In this document: one piece after another, positions 6,151 to 11,503 of the stretch
Numbering within the stretch: position 1 is the first letter of the stretch
How the letters are laid out: every line of letters begins with the position of its first letter
NCBI GenBank assembly: GCA_030039005.1
Contig: JASHQT010000324.1
Coordinates: 1-11,503 of the forward strand
Length of the DNA stretch: 11,503 nt
Reading direction: 5' to 3'
Origin: Bryobacteraceae bacterium
Lineage (GTDB): Bacteria > Acidobacteriota > Terriglobia > Bryobacterales > Bryobacteraceae
Program-made: the position numbers and the translations under genes
The notes under the pieces: model-generated
Told to the model about the DNA's origin: nothing
The model's input: only the letters and a program-made list of their open reading frames with translations
Databases searched by the model: none

Positions 6151-6896
6151 CCGTTGAAATTGAGCAGGTCACCCGCTTACAGTCCTTGGATTTGAAAATT
6201 GCCGAGCTGGAGCGGGAAGTCGCTACCTTACCGAAACACATCGCACAAATCGAAAAAGCCCTGGATTCGCACCTCCGCCGCCTGGAGGCGGACCGTGCCG
6301 CACTGGCCGCCAACCAGAAAGAGCGCAAGCAACTGGAAGACGACGTGAAGGTGGAGAATCAAAAAATCTCCAAGCTTCGCGACCAGATGCTGGGCGCGAA
6401 AACCAACGAGCAGTATCGTGCGTTCCAGAACGAGATCGCGTTCTGCGAAACGGCGATTCGCAAGGCCGAGGACCGCACGCTGGAGCTGATGGGAGAATCC
6501 GAGCCGCTGGACGCCAACGTCAAGAAAGCGGAAGCCGCGCTGAAGGAAGAGAAGCAGCACGTGGAGGCCGAAAAAGCGCAGGCGCGCGAGCGTACGGCAG
6601 CCGATCAAAAGCAGCTCGACGAGCTCAAAGCGGAGCGCGCGCAACTGGTGGCCGGGATGAAAAAGCCGGCGTACTCAGCTTACGAGCGCATTCGCAAGAA
6701 ATGGCACGGCGGCTCGGCAGTCGCCGAAGTCACCGAAGGCCGCTGCTCGGGCTGCCAGATCCAGTTGCGCCCGCAGTTCTTTCAGGATTTGCGGCACGCC
6801 GAACAGCTCATGTTCTGCGAAAGCTGCGGCCGCATCCTCTACTACAATCCGCCGGTGAGCTTCGAAATGCACGTGGCGACGCATCCGCACCCGTAG
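6147..6896 (+). CDS. Coiled-coil protein with C4 zinc ribbon (CT398/HP0958-type)
   Basis: This is a 249-residue protein. Residues 1 to about 170 are almost entirely heptad-rich, charged helix (a long antiparallel coiled coil), including the family motif GAKTNEQYRAFQNEI (83-97). The C-terminus holds a four-cysteine zinc ribbon: Cys200 and Cys203 (CSGC), Cys224 and Cys227 (CESC), then GRILYY. This is the architecture of Chlamydia CT398 and Helicobacter HP0958/FlgZ, which bind RpoN and flagellar or type III secretion components; in other phyla the role is poorly defined, perhaps nucleic-acid or protein scaffolding. ATG 6147 is chosen because family homology starts here (MTVEIEQVTRLQSLDLKIAELE). 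The frame is open upstream to 5886, but that extension is murJ-tail-derived. The gene is convergent with the anion transporter, 29 bp away. Confidence 0.88.
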   Translation: MTVEIEQVTRLQSLDLKIAELEREVATLPKHIAQIEKALDSHLRRLEADRAALAANQKERKQLEDDVKVENQKISKLRDQMLGAKTNEQYRAFQNEIAFCETAIRKAEDRTLELMGESEPLDANVKKAEAALKEEKQHVEAEKAQARERTAADQKQLDELKAERAQLVAGMKKPAYSAYERIRKKWHGGSAVAEVTEGRCSGCQIQLRPQFFQDLRHAEQLMFCESCGRILYYNPPVSFEMHVATHPHP

Positions 6897-6925
6897 TCCG
6901 TTCCCTCACGGTCGCGGCTCGGAAC

Positions 6926-8134
6926 TCAAACCCCGCGCCAGGCGATCCAGGCCGCGCCTAGCGCGATCGTCAGAACCGCGAGCGGCGCTCCGACGCGAAA
7001 ATATCGCCAGAAGCCGATGCGGACTTTGCCGGCCGCCTGTATCACGATCAGGTTCGCCACCGAGCCGACGATCGTCAGGTTCCCGGCGAGCGTGGAGGCC
7101 ATCGCCAGCACCAGCCACGCCCGCGTGGGATCGTGAATCTGGCCGATAAAAGGTTTGAACACCAGGACGGCCGGCACGTTACTCACTACGTTCGAGAGCA
7201 ACGCCGCGATTCCGCTCAACAGGAAGGGATTGTCCAGGTGCAGACGGCCGGTTAACGCCGAAAGCTCGGTTTCGAGCGACGTTTTTTCCACGCCCGCGAT
7301 CACGATGAACAGCCCGGCGAACATCACCAGCAACGGCCAATCGATGCGGTGATACACGCGCTCGGGCCGCACGCGCCGCGTGATCAGCAGGACCGCGCCC
7401 GCGACGATGGCGACCTTGGGCACCGGCCAGCCGACGAAAAACATCCCGATCATCGCCAGGGCGACTGCGAGCGCCTTCCACATCAGCCCGCGATCGACGC
7501 GCACCGCCCTCTTTTCCACGGCCACTTCGCCATCTGCGAGAAATTCCTTGCGAAAGCTCAAGAAGATGATGGCCACCGCGAGCGCCAGCCCTACGAGCGC
7601 CACCGGGCCCAGCACGGCGAGGAAATGGCGATAGGGGATTCCCGAGAAGCTGCCGATCATCATGTTCTGCGGGTTTCCGGTGATGGTGGCGACGCTGCCA
7701 ATATTGGCCGCCATGGCCACCGCCAGCAGGTATGGCACCGGATCGCGGCGCAACGCTTCAGCGATCTCCAGCACCAGCGGCGTCAGCACCAGGCACATGG
7801 TGTCGTTGACAAAAAACGCCGAGAAGACGCCGGAAACCGCGACAATCGCGACCAGCAGCACCAGCGGACTGTGGGCGCGTTCCACCACGCGCTCGGCTAC
7901 CAGCGAGAAGAAGCCGGAGAGCTGCAGGTTCGCCACTACGATCATCATTCCGAACAGCAGGATAATGGTGTCGAAATTGATGGCGCGGTAAGCGTCCTCC
8001 AGCGACAGCGCGTTCACCCCCACCATGAACGCCGCGCCGATGATGGCCGCGCCCGTGCGGTCGATGCGGAATCCGGGCAAGCGGCCGATCGCGAGCACCA
8101 GGTAGGTAATCGCGAAGATGAGGATGGCCGCCAA
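6926..8134 (-). CDS. CitMHS/ArsB-NhaD superfamily anion transporter
   Basis: This is a 402-residue membrane protein with 10-12 hydrophobic segments. Two pseudo-symmetrical halves carry family signatures: FFVNDTMCLVLTPL (108-120) and ANIGSVATITGNPQN (143-157) in the first half, NVVSNVPAVLV and STLAGNLTIVGSVANLI in the second. These hairpin-loop motifs bind substrate and cation in the ion-transporter superfamily (SLC13, ArsB, NhaD, CitMHS). The substrate could be a di/tricarboxylate, arsenite, silicate-like oxyanion or Na+/H+; no neighbouring ars gene points to arsenic. The only usable start is TTG at 8134, with an AAGG about 13 bases upstream. It follows the prepilin peptidase stop by 14 bp and is probably co-transcribed with it, without obvious functional connection. 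Confidence 0.88.
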   Translation of the reverse strand: MAAILIFAITYLVLAIGRLPGFRIDRTGAAIIGAAFMVGVNALSLEDAYRAINFDTIILLFGMMIVVANLQLSGFFSLVAERVVERAHSPLVLLVAIVAVSGVFSAFFVNDTMCLVLTPLVLEIAEALRRDPVPYLLAVAMAANIGSVATITGNPQNMMIGSFSGIPYRHFLAVLGPVALVGLALAVAIIFLSFRKEFLADGEVAVEKRAVRVDRGLMWKALAVALAMIGMFFVGWPVPKVAIVAGAVLLITRRVRPERVYHRIDWPLLVMFAGLFIVIAGVEKTSLETELSALTGRLHLDNPFLLSGIAALLSNVVSNVPAVLVFKPFIGQIHDPTRAWLVLAMASTLAGNLTIVGSVANLIVIQAAGKVRIGFWRYFRVGAPLAVLTIALGAAWIAWRGV

Positions 8135-8148
8135 GCTAAACGGGCACC

Positions 8149-8970
8149 TTAGGCACCGAGGCGGCTGTACCAGTTGAAAATCACTTCGCTAAAGAATCCC
8201 ACGGCCAGCGCGGAAGCGCCGAGAAACGATCCGAAAGGCAGCTCGTAGGTGGAGGCGTCCTTGTCTGTGAACCAGGCGTAGCCCAGCCCGATGATGGCGC
8301 CCAGCAGCGAACCCACCAGCAGACTCAGCAGCGCTCCCTGAAGGCCCAGGAACGCGCCGATCATCGCGCCCATCTTGACGTCGCCGAGCCCCAGCCCCTC
8401 ACGGTGGCGCACTTTATCGTAGAGCGCGCGGACCGACCACAGCGCGCCCGAACAGATGCCCGCGGCCAGCAGCGAATCGCCCACCCACACCAGCCTCGGG
8501 TATTGTGCATGGTACAGCATCACCACCAGGAGACCGCCGCTCACCGGTACGAATGCCGCGAGGATGACGCCCAGCGCCGTACCGCCCAAGGTGAACTCAT
8601 CCGGCAGGATGCGCTCTTCCAGATCGGAGAACACCAGCGCGATCATGATGGCGCCAAAGACGGCGAACTTCGCCGCGGCCAGAGTGGTCCCCAGGAACCG
8701 GAAGGCGCAGAAAAAAAGCGCGCCGGTGAGCAGTTCCACGATCGGATAGCGAACCGGAATGCGGTGCCCGCAACGCCGGCAGCGCGCGCCGAGCAGAAAG
8801 TAGCTCGCGAGCGGAATGTTGTCGTACCAGGCGATGGTGTGTTCGCACGCGGGACAAAACGAGCGCGGCCGCACCACCGACAGGTCGCGCGGCAGGCGGT
8901 AGATACAGACGTTTAGAAAGCTGCCAATCAGGAGGCCGAACAGGCCAGCGAGCGTTGCTACCAGGATCAA
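8149..8970 (-). CDS. Type IV prepilin peptidase / N-methyltransferase (A24)
   Basis: This is a 273-residue polytopic membrane enzyme that cleaves the leader of type IV prepilins or pseudopilins and N-methylates the new first residue. The N-terminal methylase-linked part has GSFLNVCIYRLPR (16-28) and the cytoplasmic zinc site Cys39, Cys42, Cys64, Cys67 (CPAC and CRRC). The aspartyl protease residues are Asp116 (FSDLEERILPDEFT) and Asp197 (GLGDVKMGAMIGAFLG), followed by the conserved FGSFLGA (246-252). Length and domain order are those of full PilD/GspO enzymes. The start is TTG at 8970: an in-frame TAA lies just upstream, and GAGGA (plus-strand 8978-8982) sits 7 bases before it, so the rare start is well supported. 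It lies 22 bp after the GT2 gene. No pilin gene is in the window. Confidence 0.94.
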   Translation of the reverse strand: MILVATLAGLFGLLIGSFLNVCIYRLPRDLSVVRPRSFCPACEHTIAWYDNIPLASYFLLGARCRRCGHRIPVRYPIVELLTGALFFCAFRFLGTTLAAAKFAVFGAIMIALVFSDLEERILPDEFTLGGTALGVILAAFVPVSGGLLVVMLYHAQYPRLVWVGDSLLAAGICSGALWSVRALYDKVRHREGLGLGDVKMGAMIGAFLGLQGALLSLLVGSLLGAIIGLGYAWFTDKDASTYELPFGSFLGASALAVGFFSEVIFNWYSRLGA

Positions 8971-8992
8971 ATGCGGGTCCTCACCTTATACA

Positions 8993-9739
8993 CTACCTTC
9001 GGGGGCTCATGTTCTTGGCTTTAGCGTACTTCAAGAAATTGTACATCGCCGCCATGTTGGCGATCGCCAGGCCCTCCATGCCGTCCAGGAACCCGAGCTG
9101 CAGCACGTAGGTTTTGAAGAACGTCCAGGCCGGGTTGAGCGCGACCTGCGTCCAGCCCACGTGCGTTTTCTGATCCACGATCTGCTCGGCCGCGAGCGTC
9201 GTGTAGCGGTCCATGGTCTTCAGGTGTTCCGAGAGGGAATTACAGGTAAAGTGCAGAATGTTCGACCGCAGATGACCTACGCGGCCTTCCACCACGACGG
9301 ATTCGTGGACGTAATTGCCCACCCACTTGGCTTTCTGGCGATCGAACAGCCGGACCTTGCGGTCCGGATACCAGCCCGAGTGCAGAATCCAGCGGCCCAG
9401 GTACTGGGCCAGGCGTGGCATGGTGTAGGCGTCGAACTCCGGGCCGTTTTTCTTGATCTGCCAGATCTCGCCTTCGAGCGCTTCGCTGAGCGCTTCGTCG
9501 GCATCGAGCGACAGGATCCAATCGTGCTCGCATTGGCTGGAAGCGTAATTTTTCTGGCCGGCGAAGCCGCGCCAGTTGCTGTCGATGACCCGTGCGCCGA
9601 GCTTGGTGGCCAGCTCCACGGTGCGGTCGGTCGACCCCGAGTCCACCACGACTACCTCGTCGCAGCAGCGCAGGCTTTCGAGCGCCCTCGAAATATTGCG
9701 TTCCTCATTGTAAGTGATGATCGCGGCCGAGATTTTCAT
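8993..9739 (-). CDS. GT2 glycosyltransferase, WaaE/KdtX-like
   Basis: This is a 248-residue cytoplasmic or membrane-associated GT-A fold enzyme. It starts MKISAAIITYNEERNISRAL, with the nucleotide-sugar pocket VVVDSGSTDRT (30-40) and the metal-binding DXD-type motif LDADEA (Asp79, Asp81). The central WILHSGWYPDRKVRLFDRQ and YVHESVVVEG stretches are typical of the lipopolysaccharide-core beta-1,4-glucosyltransferase WaaE (KdtX) group. A role in LPS core or surface polysaccharide assembly is likely; donor and acceptor sugar are not readable. The C-terminus (about 200-240) has amphipathic or hydrophobic helices that may bind the membrane. It is the first gene of the leftward cluster. ATG 9739 lacks a clear Shine-Dalgarno sequence; TACACT (complement of 9760-9765) could be a -10 giving a very short leader. 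Confidence 0.87.
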   Translation of the reverse strand: MKISAAIITYNEERNISRALESLRCCDEVVVVDSGSTDRTVELATKLGARVIDSNWRGFAGQKNYASSQCEHDWILSLDADEALSEALEGEIWQIKKNGPEFDAYTMPRLAQYLGRWILHSGWYPDRKVRLFDRQKAKWVGNYVHESVVVEGRVGHLRSNILHFTCNSLSEHLKTMDRYTTLAAEQIVDQKTHVGWTQVALNPAWTFFKTYVLQLGFLDGMEGLAIANMAAMYNFLKYAKAKNMSPRR

Positions 9740-9847
9740 TCAGGGGCGGTGCTGTTGCTAGTGTAGCGTGGCCGGCAAAATGGCCGGCCGGCGGCCTCAT
9801 CCCGGGGGCCTAATCTTGGGTGATCCCGTGCCCGATCAGTAATCAGG
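9740..9847. promoter_or_regulatory. Divergent intergenic region with GC hairpin
   Basis: This 108-bp region lies between the leftward GT2 gene and the rightward GT-C-like gene and must hold both promoters. A perfect 7-bp inverted repeat, GGCCGGC (9770-9776) and GCCGGCC (9783-9789), flanks a 6-nt loop AAAATG. A second inverted repeat, TGATC (9821-9825) and GATCA (9834-9838), lies just before the GT-C start. Either could be an operator. No convincing -35/-10 pair was seen for the rightward gene. Confidence 0.35.
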
Positions 9848-11500
9848 ATGCAAGCCACGGCTCAACCGGCAGCGGTGACTCCCGCGCCGTCCGCTCGCCA
9901 GCCGGGTCCGGCCGCTAAGATCCCGATGTGGTCCACTTTGCTTCTGGGCCTTCCCGCATTCATTCCGCTGGCCTGGACCGCGCTGCGCGCCTGGCGCGCT
10001 GGGCTGGTGCCGACGGCTTTTGTCCAATACGATTTGCCCTGCTACGTCGCCAACGGGCGCCAATTCTTTGCCGGAGGGCTGCATCTGGCGTACTCCAACC
10101 CATACGCGCCGTATGGCTCGCCGGCCATCTATTTTCAGCCACATATTTTTTTGCTGGGGCTGCTGCAACGGATCGGCTTGAGTCCGGACCTGGCGCAGAT
10201 CGCGTTCCACCTGGCGGCGGTTGCGTTCGCGATGATCGTCGCGGCCAAGCTCTACCAGGAATGGGTGGGCGGGAACACGCCGGCGCGCAAGCTTGTGTTT
10301 GTCTGTTTCGTGTGGGGCGGCGGCGTGCTGTCTCTCATGGGAGCCGTATTCGGAGCGCTCGAGGGCGTGAAAATGCCGCTCTCCTTTCTGCTCTTGGACG
10401 CGGGCGATGGATGGTGGATGTTCAATTTCGGGCGCAACTTGGTCTACCCGCACGAAGCCTATTATCATGCGCTCTTCCTGCTCAGCATTCTGTTTCTCGC
10501 GCGCAGGAGATTCGCGGCAGCGCTGCTCGTCGCGGCCGTGCTGTCGGCGAGCCATCCGTTCACGGGGCTGAGCCTGGCGCTGATCCTGGTTTTGTACGCG
10601 GCACTGGAATTGGGCCTTGGCAGCGGAGCGGCGTCCTGGCGCTTGCTCGCCGCGAGCGGCGCGCTCCTGGCGGCGCATCTTGGATACTATCTGGTGTTCT
10701 TGAACCGATTTGCGGATCATCGCGCGCTCGAAGCGCAGTGGAAGCTCGAATGGCCTTATCTTTTTTGGACCTTCACGCCCGCGCTATTTATCGTGGGGAT
10801 ATTTGCTTTCGGCCCGCTGACGCACTGGAAGAATCTCGCGCCTGCGCTTCGGGATCCCCGCGCGCGCTTGTGCCTGGTCTGGTTCGCCGTGATCTGCGCG
10901 CTCACGCATCACGACCTGCTGCTACCCTCCCGGCAGCCGATCCATTTTGCGCACGGCTACGATTGGATCGCGTTGTTTCTTCTAGGCGCGCCGGCCATGG
11001 TGGCAGTGTGCGACCAGTTGCTGGCGATTCTGCCGCGCGTGTGGATGGCCTGCGCGGTGTGCGGATTCCTGGCGCTGTTCCTATCCGACAACCTGCTGTG
11101 GTTCAGTTCGTTCGCTGATCCGGCGGTCCAGTGGCAGGCCTTCGCGTTAACGCACGATGAAGCGGACGTGCTCCACTGGCTCGGCCGACATGATGCCGTG
11201 GCGTCCTATGGGGAGCCTTACGTCGCGAGCTCTGACCAGAAGGTGAACTATCTCGCCCCCACCTATACCAACCTGCGTGCCTGGCGCGGCCACGATCTGA
11301 ACACCCCCCATGTTGCGCAGCGGCAGGCGGAACTCGATGCGGCATTTTCGCTGGGCCGGCCGATCCCGACCGCCAACCCGGTGTATTACATTGCGGCGCG
11401 CGCTCAGAAATGGATCCCGCCGGCCGAGGCTGACCGAGTATATTCGAACGCGTCCTACGAAATCTGGCGAACTCCCGGCAGGCCAAAGCCGGATCAGTGA
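9848..11500 (+). CDS. Large multi-pass membrane protein, GT-C glycosyltransferase-like
   Basis: This is a 550-residue protein. After a Pro/Ala-rich N-terminus (1-25) comes a hydrophobic helix (about 28-48) and a first external loop with VQYDLPCYVANGRQFFAGG; Asp62 sits where GT-C enzymes keep their catalytic or substrate-binding acid. The loop continues with NPYAPYGSPAIYFQP. About 8-10 further membrane segments run to residue 420. The C-terminal soluble part (about 425-550) has HDEADVLHWLGRHD ... SSDQKVNYLAPTYTNLRAWRGHDLNTP, the layout seen in lipid-phosphate-sugar-dependent GT-C proteins. The likely role is transfer of a sugar from a polyprenyl-phosphate donor on the outer face of the inner membrane, but the family is not identified precisely. 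ATG 9848 has only AGG touching it, so translation signals are weak; ATG 9926 is an alternative. It ends 3 bp before the window ends. Confidence 0.7.
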   Translation: MQATAQPAAVTPAPSARQPGPAAKIPMWSTLLLGLPAFIPLAWTALRAWRAGLVPTAFVQYDLPCYVANGRQFFAGGLHLAYSNPYAPYGSPAIYFQPHIFLLGLLQRIGLSPDLAQIAFHLAAVAFAMIVAAKLYQEWVGGNTPARKLVFVCFVWGGGVLSLMGAVFGALEGVKMPLSFLLLDAGDGWWMFNFGRNLVYPHEAYYHALFLLSILFLARRRFAAALLVAAVLSASHPFTGLSLALILVLYAALELGLGSGAASWRLLAASGALLAAHLGYYLVFLNRFADHRALEAQWKLEWPYLFWTFTPALFIVGIFAFGPLTHWKNLAPALRDPRARLCLVWFAVICALTHHDLLLPSRQPIHFAHGYDWIALFLLGAPAMVAVCDQLLAILPRVWMACAVCGFLALFLSDNLLWFSSFADPAVQWQAFALTHDEADVLHWLGRHDAVASYGEPYVASSDQKVNYLAPTYTNLRAWRGHDLNTPHVAQRQAELDAAFSLGRPIPTANPVYYIAARAQKWIPPAEADRVYSNASYEIWRTPGRPKPDQ

Positions 11501-11503
11501 AAA

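Noticed and set aside
7349..8152. 267-codon plus-strand frame opposite the anion transporter
   Set aside because: It has a low-complexity His/Arg/Asp-rich translation, while the minus strand encodes a clear transporter with paired family motifs.
9836..10720. 294-codon minus-strand frame opposite the GT-C-like gene
   Set aside because: The Arg/Gln-rich translation has no domain; the plus strand shows regular membrane helices over the same interval.

Overview
The window is a GC-rich bacterial chromosome segment dominated by housekeeping and cell-envelope genes. Gene content, the archaeal/eukaryote-like ProS tail, several TTG starts and a secreted two-lobed beta-rich protein would fit an Acidobacteriota-type genome (Bryobacter/Solibacter-like). 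That placement is an inference from gene flavour; there is no rRNA or other phylogenetic marker here. No tRNA, rRNA, insertion sequence, phage gene or CRISPR array was seen.

Left part (1-1789): the 3' end of proS (+) meets a leftward cluster. That cluster is a J-domain/winged-helix-like protein whose HPD motif is lost, followed by a decayed Phd/VapC-type toxin-antitoxin pair. The antitoxin carries an apparent one-base frameshift and the toxin lacks its C-terminal half. The toxin-antitoxin stretch looks less GC-rich than its surroundings, which suggests an acquired and now dying module.

Middle (1926-6896, all +): an M20 metallo-dipeptidase, a 16-bp tandem repeat that puts stop codons in all three forward frames, the lipid II flippase gene murJ, a secreted protein of unknown function with an internal duplication, and a coiled-coil/C4 zinc-ribbon protein of the CT398/HP0958 type. 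The most unusual feature lies here. The last 72 bp of the murJ coding region recur as a direct repeat (about 93% identical) 1045 bp downstream, so the secreted-protein gene sits between two copies of the murJ tail.

Right part (6926-9739, all -): a tightly packed apparent operon of a WaaE-like GT2 glycosyltransferase, a type IV prepilin peptidase and a CitMHS/ArsB-like anion transporter. After a 108-bp divergent intergenic region containing a GC-rich hairpin, a large multi-pass GT-C-like membrane protein (9848-11500, +) closes the window. MurJ, the GT2 enzyme, the prepilin peptidase and the GT-C-like protein all point to envelope biogenesis and surface structures. I did not find a convincing new multi-gene system; the notable items are signs of genome rearrangement and gene decay.
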